Shown: positions 45,766-57,333 of the stretch, piece by piece | Layout of the letters: the number at the start of each line of letters is the position of its first letter | How positions within the stretch are numbered: the stretch's first letter is position 1 | DNA from: Adiantum capillus-veneris | Lineage: Eukaryota > Streptophyta > Polypodiopsida > Polypodiales > Pteridaceae | NCBI GenBank assembly: GCA_014529385.2 | Contig: CM043963.1 | Location: forward strand, 72,633,412-72,695,411 | Length of the DNA: 62,000 nucleotides | Reading direction: 5' to 3' | Notes under the pieces: generated by a model | Seen by the model: only the letters and a program-made list of their open reading frames with translations | What the model was told of the DNA's origin: nothing | The model's database searches: none | Position numbers and translations under genes: made by a program

Positions 45766-46506
45766 TCAAGTTGGTTTTTCACTCTTCTTCTCTGGTTGTA
45801 CTGCATCTGACACGAGAGAATCGGGCCTCCTCGCAATGACTTCGTCAATCAGCCCAAACTCCTTCGCTTCGTCTGGCGACAAAAACTTGTCTCTCTCCAT
45901 GCTTTGCTCTATCAAATCAAGGCTTGCCCCTGTATGCTTCACATACAACTTATTCAGACGCGACCGCATATCCAAAATCTCACGTGCATGAATGGCAATG
46001 TCACTTGCTTGCCCACTTGCTCCTCCAGAGGGCTGATGTATCATAACACGAGCATTTGGTAAAGAGCGCCTCTCACCTGGTGCTCCGGCAGCAAGCAAAA
46101 GGGAAGCCATTGATGCAGCTTGGCCTACACACAACGTGCTTACAGGGCTTCTTATATACTGCATGGTGTCGTAAATTGCAAGACCTGCTGTTACAACCCC
46201 CCCTGGAGAGTTGATGTACAACTGAATTGGCTTTTGTGGGTTTTCGGACTCTAGATAGAGTAGCTGCGCCACAATCAAAGAAGATGTATCATCTACGATG
46301 GGCCCATTTATGCAAACAATACGCTCTTTCAAAAGGCGGGAGAAGATGTCGTAGGCTCTTTCCCCGCGTGGCGAATGCTCAATCACAATAGGAATCAACC
46401 CAAAGCTTCTTCTGATATGTTGATTTGTACCTGCTGAGGGAAGAGAATTGGACAAAGGGCCGTTGCTAACTTGCCGCCACAATGAGGTAAGCCTTGATGT
46501 CTTCAT
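45766..46506 (-). CDS. CLPP2: ClpP protease subunit, mitochondrial type (nuclear-encoded)
   Basis: The serine peptidase forms the proteolytic chamber of the Clp complex. From ATG 46506 it is 246 residues. Residues about 1-35 ([12 protein letters not shown]...HIRRSFG) are Arg/Ser-rich, a mitochondrial-type presequence. The catalytic triad sits at family spacing: Ser132 (GQAASMAS), His157 (VMIHQPSGG), Asp206 (MERDKFLS). Substrate-strand text YINSPGG and [14 protein letters not shown] is intact. [22 protein letters not shown] is typical of the mitochondrial paralogue. An upstream in-frame ATG at 46581 adds 25 residues, but it sits beside TTTGCAG/CTG, an acceptor-like site, so a 5' exon may lie near 46,900-47,200. 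No introns interrupt the rest. Confidence 0.92.
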   Translation of the reverse strand: MKTSRLTSLWRQVSNGPLSNSLPSAGTNQHIRRSFGLIPIVIEHSPRGERAYDIFSRLLKERIVCINGPIVDDTSSLIVAQLLYLESENPQKPIQLYINSPGGVVTAGLAIYDTMQYIRSPVSTLCVGQAASMASLLLAAGAPGERRSLPNARVMIHQPSGGASGQASDIAIHAREILDMRSRLNKLYVKHTGASLDLIEQSMERDKFLSPDEAKEFGLIDEVIARRPDSLVSDAVQPEKKSEKPT

Positions 46507-47399
46507 ACTTTCTTGTGATGATGAGCTTCTACTCGAGTCGATCAAGAGCTGAAACAGCTGCAAAGATGGCATCATAAACATTAAAAGTTGCCGAAGACTT
46601 CTCTGTATATTGTCGTAATCGATTTTAAGTGACTAATTGGGGCTTCAACGTGGCATTTGCAAAAAACAAAGAACCTGACAATCATACAACCAGCATGAAG
46701 CATAAGCTCCATTGCATGTATGATTGCATTCTGACATAGACAAGAGCCCAAATGAAGGGCACTGAGTTGAGGGAAAAATACACAACACATTCCGACAGAA
46801 ATGACCAAGGAAATGAAGCAAACGATGTCCGGCAGCGCCAAGAAAATGCAAGGCAAAGCACGCTGAATTGGAGCTGTTTACTTTGTTTGCCAAAGTAAAG
46901 CAGGCGCTCCATTCGAAACATTTCTCATGCACTATACTTAGGTCCAACAGAGATAGCTAGCTTTCAAAATGCACAACAGAGAATTAAAGAGAGTCTGTTT
47001 TGTGCCATCGCTGCGTCTCTGCGCGGCTAGGTTTGGTGTCGGTTTTTCATGAGTACCCCCGATCAAGCCCGCAAAGCGCATGCTATGCTGCCCACCACAG
47101 AGAGAAAACCCAGGAAAGAAGGAGAAGAGCAGAAGTGAAACCTGAAGAGGGGCTGACTGCAGCACGTACTTGTCTTCCCCATCGCTCGAGCACGCGTAGA
47201 ACTGGGATGACGTTCTGAGATCGATTCGCGTATGTCTAGCAATTCTATACGTTGGACAGTCTTAAAATTAGAGACGATACACCCCATTCTACTGCGCGGA
47301 CAAAAAATGTGCCGTTTGTCAACATGGCAAGGTAAAGTAAGTATTTAGTTCAACTGTTGCACGTGCCCAACATTACAAAGAACTTAGTGTGGGCAAATA
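46507..47399 (-). other. Upstream region of ClpP, possible 5' exon
   Basis: If TTTGCAG at about 46559-46565 is a real acceptor, a leader exon should lie upstream. The GC-richer stretch 46,990-47,220 has donor-like CAG/GTTTCAC, but no splice combination I tried gives an in-frame coding extension, so it would be untranslated. Confidence 0.35.
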
Positions 47400-48137
47400 G
47401 TTAAGCAGGGTCTCCAAGTCAGGCTCAAGTCTGATGGCTTTCATGTAAATGAATACAAAAAGAATGGAAAGCTCATTGCACAAGGCAAAAAGGTGGGCGT
47501 AAACGTACCAGAGATGAAAGCTATCATCGTTGAACAAGGGTCAAGAGTTGTTACAGATATTGACATTTGACATAAGTGTATTGAACATGCAAATGTGCAA
47601 AGGCTGAAAACTATGCAGAGTCAAGAGCTTGTGATAGGTTTGCCGGTGTTTAAGATGGTTGAAATACATAAGGTTTATGAGGCTTGTCAATTTGGAAAGT
47701 AGGCAAAAGCGTGAGCTCTTCATGAAAAGCATGTAAGCAAAAATGTTTGGAGATACTGCATTTTGATGTATAAAGTTTTGCAAAGATTGTATCTATACGT
47801 GGATGTAGTTTTTATGCTACCTTCATTGATGTTCATACACGGTATGGAAGTATTTCATGAAGGAGAACAAACCTTTAAGGCTATGACTGAAAAACATATA
47901 GAAAATTATGTGTAGTGCCTGAAGTTAGATGGAGGGGGAGAGTACTCTCCAATGAGTTTAGTACTTTCTTGAGAAAAATTGGAATTCAAAGGGTCAATCT
48001 TCATGCAGGTATACTTTGTAGAAAAATGATGTTATTTAGCAAAAGAACATGCCCATTGTAGAAGTTGCAAGGGAAATGATGAATGAAAAGAATATGTCTC
48101 ATTGTTATTGGGCTGAGGTAGCTTCTAAGGCTATTTG
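47400..48137 (+). pseudogene. Copia pre-integrase/integrase fragment
   Basis: Broken copia text: NEYKKNGKLIAQG, then a zinc-finger-like HANVQRLKTMQ...CEACQFGKQ-type segment (about 47,590-47,710), KAMTEKHIENYV, LKLDGGGEYS (about 47,915-47,945), and VEVAREMMNEKNMSHCYWAE (48,058-48,117). Identity ends at 48137 where an LTR beginning TGTTGGG starts. No gag or RT is present. Confidence 0.7.
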
Positions 48138-48504
48138 TGTTGGGTTTGTGGCCTTTGGCGTAACGCCGACACCTTGTGTGAGAACCGTCTCTTGTACAGT
48201 AAAGCAGTCCAATAATCAAGCAAGCATGTGAGGACACATGGCTTATCACTTGTGGCAGATGAGTTGCACAAGAGTCCAAATTTCCATCCTAGTCATCACG
48301 GCTTTTCCACACTTTATGGAGCCACTCTTGACCTTTGGAGAGTTGCCCCTTGACGCTTGGGATGAGGCACATGCAATCCTTGAGAGGTACATCTAATTAC
48401 GAGCATCTACTATATAAGTAGTCAGTTTCTTGTACACATTTTAACCTCAATTATCATTGTATGCATCTTGTCAGTTTATCATGATCAAGTTAAGTTTTGA
48501 GTCT

Positions 48505-48960
48505 ACACACACACACACACACTCTCTCTCTCTCTCTGTCATAAAATATAATATCTAACTTTACCAAATGATTTTCTCATATTAAACTGATCACTTAATA
48601 TGGGAAGATAAAAGGGTAACAAGAGTTAGTATATATATATATGTGCTTCTAGACCTATCTTAACAGGGGACCGAAAGGAGAAATGGTTGCATCTCAATAG
48701 GGGTCCAAAAGGAGACAGTCTATGTTAGCAGCGGCTAACACAGGCTACACCGAATATGCATCAAGCGGGAGATGTATTATGGTTGTGCATAATATTTCCA
48801 ACTCACTTTGTATACGTCTTGGGCTCATTGGGAGTTCCAAAGTTGTATATGCTAGTTAGAGGGCTCAAGCTTAAACCCATAGTAGAAGGGATTGTGGTGA
48901 AAGCCTTTATGCAAGGAGGCTTCATTCTTCAGTATCCACTCTTGAGGATTCACTTTTGAG

Positions 48961-49003
<43 letters not shown>
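48505..49003. repeat. CA/CT, TA and CT microsatellites
   Basis: (CA)n(CT)n at about 48505-48538, TATATA near 48,630, and a (CT)n run at about 48961-49003. Confidence 0.9.
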
Positions 49004-49006
<3 letters not shown>

Positions 49007-50477
49007 TTGTTCTATGGATGGCTTAGCCTTGAGCTTGATGCCCATGCTTAAGAGGCTAGTACTAATCCATTGTAATTAGTGTAAGCTATTCTTGATTAAT
49101 CTAATTCCTATTTCACTCATTAGTCTCATCTTCTCTATATTTCATTATGTCCTGAGGTAGTATTACATTCTCATTATTCTAGATTTGAGAGAGGTATGTA
49201 CTTCTGCTTTGATCTTAACTCTCTTCTTCAATTATTTGATTACTTCTCTAATTATCTTGATTAGTGTACTGTGTGTGTGCACTCTTGGTCATGTCATTAG
49301 AGTTTGTGTCTAATTGTGTGCTTAAGTGTGTGGAGGTTTAAGAACCTTGAGCTCAATGCCACTTGTGTGTGATGTGATTAGAGCACCTTGGTTGGCATGT
49401 AATGATTGGGGAAGCCAACATCAATGCAATTAGCGTGTGTTTTGATCATGGATGCTTGTGTTGACTGTGTTCTTGTGACTCCATAAGATTGGCAAGTTGG
49501 ACTCCGGTGGACTTGATGTGTGTAGGAGTTGATTGATTAGTGATTAGAGTATGATTAGAGTTAGTCTTGCCATGGCTAATCCCTACTTGGATTGGTGAGG
49601 TATCATTTTGAATCCTATATTTCTATTTCTACTTGCATTGGTGAGGTATTCTCTTGAATCCTCTATTTCTATTCATCCGATGCTCGTGCTTCCATGCCCT
49701 AGCCGGGTTTCCGATCCACGGATTTGATAATTTTGTGTGGGTTGCGATTAGGTCGTTGCTACAATGCCTCCCAATAGTCTACCAAAGAGCAATGTGCAAT
49801 AAGTGCTTCTAGATTTACCGCAGCAAGGGACCAAGAGGAGAGATGGTTACATCTCAAAAGGGGTCCAGACGGAGGTAGTCTATCAGAGAGCAACGTGCAT
49901 CTAATGGAGCTTAAAAGACCTTAAGGTTAGCTTCATTAAAGACCTCCAAAAGTTAGTGTTAAAAAGTCCTTTGACCTTACACAAGCTAGGGCTAACCTCG
50001 AGGAATCGTACCCAAGCATGAGGTGCTAAGACGCTTAAAGTGGCTGTGGGAACCTTGCCCAAAACTTGAGGTGATTTTTCTGCTTAAATGACCAAGGCTT
50101 TTGAAATGTTAAATTCAAAGATAAATTCTCAGAGGCATGAACCGTCCATGCTTGAGTGACTAAGGTTTGAAGTATTCAATTCAAAACAAATGACTTAAGA
50201 AGCATAAAAGACACATGCTTGCTTGATTGACTAAGTCCTTGAAGTATTCAATTCAACCAAATGACTTAATAAGCATAAAAGACACATATTCAAATGATCC
50301 TCTACATGTGGCCCCCATGATGTGCTTGAATGCTATTTGTTAGGTTTTAAAGGGGTCCAATGAGAATTTAGATACATAAAAAAAATAATTAAGTTCTTTC
50401 TCTCAAAGAGGAAAAAGAGGACACATGTCCAAATGAAATAATAAAATAATACAAGAGAGAGAGAGAGAGTGTGTGTT

Positions 50478-50541
<64 letters not shown>

Positions 50542-51312
50542 GTGTGGACCAAGCATGAGAGGGAGATATACTCCCCTCCCCCCCCCCACACACACACACA
50601 TTCTCTCATTATGTGGAGTGCAAAGTGCAAGAGCCCCATCTCCTTCTCAAAGCTTGTTGAAGTGGAGAGTCTACACCAACACTCTTGGCTATGGAATGCA
50701 AATCCAACCAAGAGCCATGTTTCAATGCTTAAGATTACCATCTTCTTCATCTTCATTACTATTCTATTATGCTATGCTAAGCAAGAAGAGTGATGATAAG
50801 TGAGGAACTATTTCTTTCTCCTATGGAATGTTTCTTCTTCCTCTTCCCTACCCTCATTCCCCGCTAGCTCTCTTCACCTTCGAAGGTGTTTGAGGCCTTG
50901 GGAATGAGTCTTGGGATAGTTAATGCTTTTTGCAAAGTTTATGTTATGCTCGTGATGCATGAAGCTTTCCATCTTCATAGCATCACCAAGGTCACAAGGA
51001 ACACAAATATTGTATTGTAACAAAGTCTCTCTTGATGGGAGAACCTATAATACAAACGCATTTTAAAGGGGGGACCGGCTCCAAGTAAATCTGGTCCTCA
51101 ACTATTGTCATGTTATCTAATACTCTCTCTCTTGCAAAAGTATTGTTCGTGCCAAGTTAAATACGTACTATGTTCATGTTGCTACCATCAATTAAGTTCA
51201 CCCTCTATGTTCTCAAAGTGATCTCACAAAAATGCTCACTCTAATTCTCTTAATTCCGCTATTCTCAAAGTTCATAGTCCATTTTCATTACACACATACA
51301 CACACACACACG

Positions 51313-51357
<45 letters not shown>

Positions 51358-51450
51358 AATTACTAGTGTAATTAAGCAATGCTATCACCATGAATGCTAG
51401 TCTTGTCGATCCACCCTAGCCCAACAAGTGGTATCAGAGCTTGGGCGAGA
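48540..51450 (+). mobile_element. Gypsy-type LTR with PPT before it and PBS after it
   Basis: 48,545-48,603 matches the internal 3' end of the minus-strand gypsy element (CAAATGATTTTCTCATATTAAACTGATCACTTAATATGG in parts: AAATGATTTTCTCAT, TTAAACTGATCA), ending in ATATGGGAAG. 50,680-51,190 matches the gypsy LTR in opposite orientation (CCAACCAAGAGCCA, CTCTTGATGGGAGAA, GGGGGGACCGGCTCCA). At 51433, TGGTATCAGAGCTTGGGCG is a primer site just after CCCAACA. So one LTR is flanked on both sides by interior sequence. The LTR start is blurred by an insertion flanked by repeats at 48,640-48,740 and 49,799-49,890. Confidence 0.6.
50455..51350. repeat. GA/GT and CA/CT compound microsatellites
   Basis: (GA)n(GT)n(GA)n at about 50455-50538, a C run then (CA)n near 50,578-50,601, and (CA)n(CT)n at 51297-51350. 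Most lie within the gypsy-type LTR. Confidence 0.9.
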
Positions 51451-51984
51451 TTAGCATTCTCTATAGGTTAGAATCAACTAGTGAGATATGCAATCAAGAG
51501 AGATCAATTCTATGTGAGGGCATGTCCTTGGTAGACCCAAGAGGCCACTGCCTTCCATGGATTAGGCAAACTTGATGAGGAAGCATTAGTTTTTCATTAG
51601 ATTGCATTTAGTATTGATTTTACATTTTTTGCTCCCCTAATTACCCTCTACCTTAAGCCTCGAATCATTATCATGATTGCCTTTAGTTGTGCTTGATATT
51701 GAGTCGATCCGATTGGAGTTCGAGCTCAAGAAACCCCTTTGTCATGCTTGACAAATTTGGTTTGTGCTCAACCAATTAACTCAATTCAATTGCATGTGTG
51801 CATAGCAATCTTCAAGCCCTCTCCCATGAGTCCTCAAACTCTGCAAACCGACATCGGGAGCTCCCTCAAAGCCATCACCATTGTTATGCTATTTTAAGGT
51901 GTGTGTGCGCTTTTGTGCGTGCGTGCGTGCGTGTTCACTCTGACGAGGACAGGACATGTATTGCTTTTTTGGATTTCCCCACAT

Positions 51985-52100
51985 GCGAACGCATTTACCA
52001 TAGTGGGTTGACCACTATAAATAGTGTGGAGGTCGTGGGTTCAAGTGGCATGTGGGTGGACTTCAGCACTAGTGCTCAACCAGATTTCAATTTTTTTTTA
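51985..52100 (+). mobile_element. Possible tRNA-derived SINE
   Basis: A TAGTGGGTTGACC box (about 52000-52012) and GGGTTCAAGTG (about 52037-52047) have A-box/B-box spacing as in Pol III promoters. The segment ends in T9 at 52091-52099, as plant Au-type SINEs often do. No target duplication was found. Confidence 0.3.
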
Positions 52101-53198
52101 GGTCCGCTAGGGATTGCTTCCATGCAAGCGCGATTTTTCTAGCCTATGACACCAAAACCTCTTCAAATTGTATTTTTGGGCTCATTTCGACTCCAGGAGC
52201 ATTCTCGCCCGTAGAAGATGCTTTGGACTGTCCCAGCAGAGCGTCTGTTCCCACGGCCCTATTAGTCAGCACACCCCAAGCAAGGGGCAGTGTCCCGCGC
52301 GTAGTAGGTGCTTCAAAGCACTAAATCCCAACAAGGGTCAACTCCCACCAACGTCCTACGAGAAGTTCACCACAGCAGCAGTGAAGCCATATTTAAAGCA
52401 CTCTTGCATATAACTTTTCCTATCAAAGAAGAAATTTTTCTCGAGCCTCAACTTCAACCTCATTCTAAGGCTTCTTCGTGGCATCAAGGTAGCATCCAAC
52501 AAAGAGTTCAAAGGAGTCTTCTTGGGTGAGTTTACAAGGCATCAATTTCCTAAGGGTTCAAATTTTCTCTCACTATTGTAATATTAAAGCTAAATCGTTT
52601 GCATCCAAGCACAATGACAAAAGAAATGTATGTCTACACATTCATCATTCAGGACAATTTTTGTGCTTGTACGGAGTACAAACAATGGCTTTGGATTAAA
52701 TATCCAAATGCTAAGATTGCTCCAAGGCACATTGAGAGAGAAACATGGTAAAAGCAATCTGTAAGGGAAGGAACACTGCAAATCTACATTGCATCTAGTT
52801 TTTTATTTCCAATTTTGCATTTAGATTTTCATGCAATAAAAGTGACAAGAACTGCGATGAGCCTAGAGATTTCAAGGATTGCTGGATTTTTAAAGCATGT
52901 AGTAGAATTAACAACATCCAGACTGCAGCACTGTCGAAGAGATGGAAATAAATCCAGTGGCTCGTGAATTGGTAGTGACAATGGCGACCTACTTCTAGTC
53001 TACGTGACTACTCGAGTCTGTGGGACTACCTAGTCTGTGTGACTACTAGCTTGTGTGGCATTGAGTCGGTCACTCGTCTAGACCAAAATCCAAGGGGAGG
53101 ATTGTTGGGTTTGTGGCCTTTGGCGTAACGCCGACAGCTTGTGTGAGAACCGTCTCTTGTACAATAAGCAGTCCTCTAAGCAAGCAAGCATGTGAGGG

Positions 53199-54721
53199 CA
53201 TGTAACATTTAATGCCCTAAAAACTTGTGTGTAGCGGAAATTAGCATGAACATAGTGGGCATTTCATTAGAATAGATTCCTAATGAGAATTACAAGAGTG
53301 CTTGGGTGGAGAGAGCAACAAAAAGCATAACACCTAGTTAGATAGCATGAACAATACTTTCAAAAGAGAGAGAAATTAAGCTATTGACAACAGTTGAGGA
53401 CCGGATTTGCATGGAGCCGGTCCCCCCTCCAAAAGGCTTTGTATTATGGTTTCTCCCATCAAGAGAGACATTGTACAATACAATTCTTTGTGTTCCTTCA
53501 AGACTAGCTAGTGCAATGAAGATGAAAGCTTCATGCACTAAGCAAAAAACTTAGCAAACACAACATCAATTATCCCCGGTCTCAGACCCAAGACCTCACA
53601 CACCTTCAAAGATGGTGAGAGCTAGCAGGGTATGAGAGTAGATTGAGAGGAAGAAGGAGTATCTTACGAGAAAGATGTACATCTCCTCACATAATCACTC
53701 ATATTAGCATAGCTTAGCTTAGTAATTAGCATGGTCGAGGAGATGAGCATGCATTGAAGCTTGGCTCTTGGTTGGATTTGCATCACAAAGCCGAGAGTTG
53801 TTGGTGTAGGCCTCCCTTCTCACAAGCTTGGAGTAGGTGGTAGGCTTTCCATTAAAGCTTGAGAAGGAGAGAGAGTCTTCTTTACTTCACACATGAGATT
53901 GTGTGAGTATGTGTGTGATAATGCATTGCAAAAATCAGCCCCCTCTCTCTCTTGGGCGACCCCTCTTGCTATTTGCTCTTGCTATTCTCTCATTGGACCT
54001 CCCTAGGGCTAGCCAATGACAATTAAGCAGCATAAGTGATAGCCTTCTGACATGTGTCCCCCTTTCCCCTTTTGTGAGAGCTTTAGGTAATTTAATAATT
54101 CAACTAAACTCTCATTGGACCCCTTTGCCTCCTGGCCGATAGGAATCAGGCAAGCCATTGGGTTGCTCATTGGACCCCTTGGGAGACTGTCCAATAGTCT
54201 TCTAGAGGACTTAATTCTCATTGGTTCTTTTATTAAGTGTTTTTTAAATTAATTAAACTAGATTTACTCTAGCCTAATTCTCATTGGTCCACCTCCAAGG
54301 CCATCCAATAGGAATTGGGTACACCTTGTGGGCATCTGGCCTAGGGAGCTGACATGTGTCCCTCATTCCCTTTGGGTAAAGGGAGCTTGTGTGTGTGTGT
54401 GTGTGTGTGTGTGTGGCTTTCTCTCTCATCCCCTACATGCAAGGCTCGCCCCCTCCTAAGTAGGGATTGTAAAGACTTTTTTGTACACACACAAAGCATC
54501 CAATTCCCCTATGGTTGACCTTTGGACACAACCTTTGAATTTTGGAACCTTAGCATTTTGGAAGTCTTAATGGGCTGAACCTTAGGGTCTTTTTAGCCCA
54601 TTGTTGCACATGGATCTTTTGCAGATGGCCCCCCCTTTGGATCCCTATTTTCCCTCCTTTGGATCCCTACTATGGCCAGTCTGCTAGCTTAACCAATATT
54701 CTAGCTTTTTCTCCCCTGACA
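53199..54721 (-). repeat. 3' LTR of the gypsy element
   Basis: It begins TGTCAGGGGAG at 54721 and ends AAATGTTACA at 53199 (about 1.52 kb). It has long stretches in common with 50,680-51,190 in the other orientation. It includes a (GT)n tract at 54390-54414. Confidence 0.7.
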
Positions 54722-55147
54722 CTTCCCCATATTAAATGATCAGTTTAACATGAGAAAATCATTTAGGAGAATTAGATATTGATTATTATGACATTACCTC
54801 TCTCTTGAAATCATAGTTGTCCTCGACTATGGTGTAGAGAAGTTAAAGCATATTCATGAGTCCTTTTCTTAGCGGGTAGAGGATCCCTATGTTACCCTAC
54901 GACATCATTCCACAATGGATGACTAGTCCATTTGGTGCTTGAGAGCCTGAGGCTGCCGCAAGCATGCCTGCACATTAATCCTATCAATCTTCCATAGTAG
55001 AGTGACAAGCTCTACTTGGTGTTTGGGAGACGTCGTCTCCGTAAACTTGATCTAAGCATGCATACTACTTCATTTTTGTGCACAATAAAGAAAAAGAGAG
55101 TCTTATAAGACAAAAACTTTGTTCATTTTAACATTTTGTACATTTGC

Positions 55148-56029
55148 TTACTCTTGGGAAGCATTGTAAGCATTGACAAGGTTTAGGTTATCCTTTAAGT
55201 GTATGCCTTGAATCCATCTAGCATCTTCAAAAGGATAATTCTTAAACTTAATAAGATATCGTCGGATAGTATTACCGCCTCTTAGTACCTTGTCTTCATG
55301 TCGGAGAATGGACTTAGGCTGCAGCACCTCCTCTTGGTCCTCGATCTCCGGTGGGTCTTCAATAGTTGGTTCTTGAGGTGGCTCTCCTTTGTAAGGCTTT
55401 AATAGGCTCACATGGAAAGCATTGTGTATGAGCCAATGATTGGGAAACTTGAGTTGATAGGCCATCTCATTGATTGGCCTAAGAATCTGGACGGGACCAT
55501 AGTACCTTTTTGCTAGTTTAGCATAGTACTTTTGGTGTCCTGTAGGATTCTTGCCCGTCGTGTGCCTTAATCGAGCCTTGGGAAACTTTAATAAGACCCA
55601 ATCATTTTCCTTAAAGGTTTGGGCTCTTCTATGCTTGTCAGCAGTAACAGCCTTTTGCCTTTGCTGTGAGATAGAGATAGCATCCTTAATCTTTTGAAAG
55701 GATTCTTGTAGGTCCCGGTTATACTCATCTGCAGTGAAGATCTTCCCATGTACCTTAAGTAGCAAGAGACTTTTTGATCTTCCCTCAATTACCTCGAAAG
55801 GTGCTTTTTCCGTGGAAGTATGTACAGTGTTATTGTAAGCATACTCCACTAAGGGTAAGTACTTCTCCCATTGGGATCTTTGATCTACTTCCGTTACATA
55901 GGCTTTTAGTAGATCAAGAATGATTAGGTTAGCTATTTCACTTTGGCCATCCGTTTGTGGATAGGCCGAAGAGAAGTTTAGCCTTGTCCCTAAATTCTCA
56001 AAGAGACCCTTCCAGAAATTACTGGTCAT
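55148..56029 (-). pseudogene. Gypsy integrase C-terminus and chromodomain
   Basis: Starts just after the second catalytic Asp region: TSNFWKGLFENLGTRLNFSS, then PQTDGQSE with the third catalytic residue (Glu), KAYVTEVDQ, the GPY-type stretch RYYGPVQILRPI, NAFHVSLLKPY, and a C-terminal chromodomain (YLIKFKNYPFEDARWI). A chromodomain steers integration into histone-marked chromatin. The frame is separated from the preceding piece by a 1-base shift at about 56,027. Confidence 0.88.
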
Positions 56030-57333
56030 TCAGGATCTCTATCCGACACTATGGACATTGGCAAGCCATGGTACTTGAAAATTTGTGAAATGAAAAGGGT
56101 TGCCATTTGATGGGCTTTGATAGTCTTTTTGACAGGTATAAAATGAGCTTGTTTACTGAACCTGTCTACTATCGTCCATATTCCCGTATTTCCATGGATA
56201 GACTTAGGCAATCCAAAGATAAAATCCATGGATATTCTCTCCCATGGTGAATTAGGGATTGGCAAGGGTTGAAGCAATCCAAGTTGCTTCCCTCTATCAA
56301 ATTTTGTCTTTTGGCATACCACACATTTAGAAACATACTCTTGTATGTTCACTTTCATGGTAGGCCAATAGAAATATGTTTCAATTCCCTTTAAGGTAGA
56401 CTGAATCCCTCTATGCCCCGCATAAGGTGGAGCATGAGATTCATACATTAGTTTCTCACGTAGTGAGTTAGTAACACATAGTCTATTGCCATAGAAAAGA
56501 TAACCATCTTGTAAAGTAAATGGTTCTTCTTTCTTCCCTAATGCAAGGGATGAAATCACATCTCTAAAATCAGGATCAATAGCGTACTCATCTATTATTG
56601 AAGATAGATCATTGTGAGTTGCTATGGAAACCGCATTCACTCTCGACCGTCTTGAGAGTGCATCAGCTACTTGATTATGCTTGCCAGCAATGTGGGCAAT
56701 ATGAAAATGAAATCGCGAAAGGAAATTTGTCCACCTCATTTGTTTGTCGGAGAGCTTGGTCTGTGTCATGAAGTACTTAAGACTTTGGTGATCCGTTCGT
56801 CGCAGAATGAAAGGAGTCCCCAATAAATAGTGCTTCGATGAGTCTAAGGCATGTAGAACTGCAAGGAGTTCCTTTTCATATATGCCTAGAGCTTGCTCAA
56901 CAGGGTTGAGCCTTCGACTTTCATAGCCTATGGCGTGCCCTTCTTGAAGCAAAACAGCTCCAAGGCAATCACCACAAGCATCACATTGGACCTCAAATGG
57001 TTTTGAGAGATCCGGTAGTGTAAGCACAGGTTGAGAGATAAGCTTTTCTTTAAGCTTTTTGAAAGAATTGTTCTCCTTAGCAGACCATGTATAGCTAACG
57101 CTTTTCTTTGTTAGGTCATGTAATGGTCCCGCAATTTGTGAGAACTTTTCTATGAAGCGTCTATAGTATGCACACATACCTATAAAGCTTCTTAGTTCAT
57201 GAAGATTCTCTGGTTTAGGCCATTCTTTTATTACCTCTAACTTTGATAGATCCATTTGGATGCCATCTTGAGAGATACTATAACCTAAATATTGAATCTC
57301 TTGCGAGAAAAATTCACTTTTCTTTCGATTCAA
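56026..57333 (-). pseudogene. Gypsy RT thumb, RNase H and integrase N-part
   Basis: From the post-catalytic RT region ([30 protein letters not shown]), through RNase H (FEVQCDACGDCLGAVL, IYEKELLAVLHAL, FLSRFHFHIAHIAGKHN, ADALSRR), the HHCC finger (HAPPYAGHRG, CVVCQKTK) and the integrase core (MDFIFGLPKS, IWTIVDRFSKQAHFI, IVSDRDPE). It ends with TGA overlapping the next frame. About 430 codons are otherwise open. Confidence 0.9.

Larger units (their letters stand above)
48138..53198 (+). mobile_element. Copia-type LTR unit inserted in the copia fragment
   Basis: TGTTGGGTTTGTGGCCTTTG at 48138 and at 53103, followed by GCGTAACGCCGACA and GAACCGTCTCTTGTACA, mark two copies of one LTR. The right copy is preceded by CCAAGGGGAGGAT, a copia polypurine tract, so it is a 3' LTR. 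It is cut after about 96 bases at 53199 by the gypsy element. The left LTR runs to roughly 48,500. The interior has no intact coding and includes a gypsy-type LTR and primer site, so it is itself nested. Confidence 0.6.

Noticed and set aside
45680-45991. Plus-strand frame overlapping the ClpP gene
   Set aside because: Shadow of the ClpP coding strand, which has the full catalytic triad.
45766-46506. Transferred plastid clpP1 gene
   Set aside because: The N-terminal presequence and the [19 protein letters not shown] region fit the nuclear mitochondrial-type paralogue better than plastid-encoded ClpP1.
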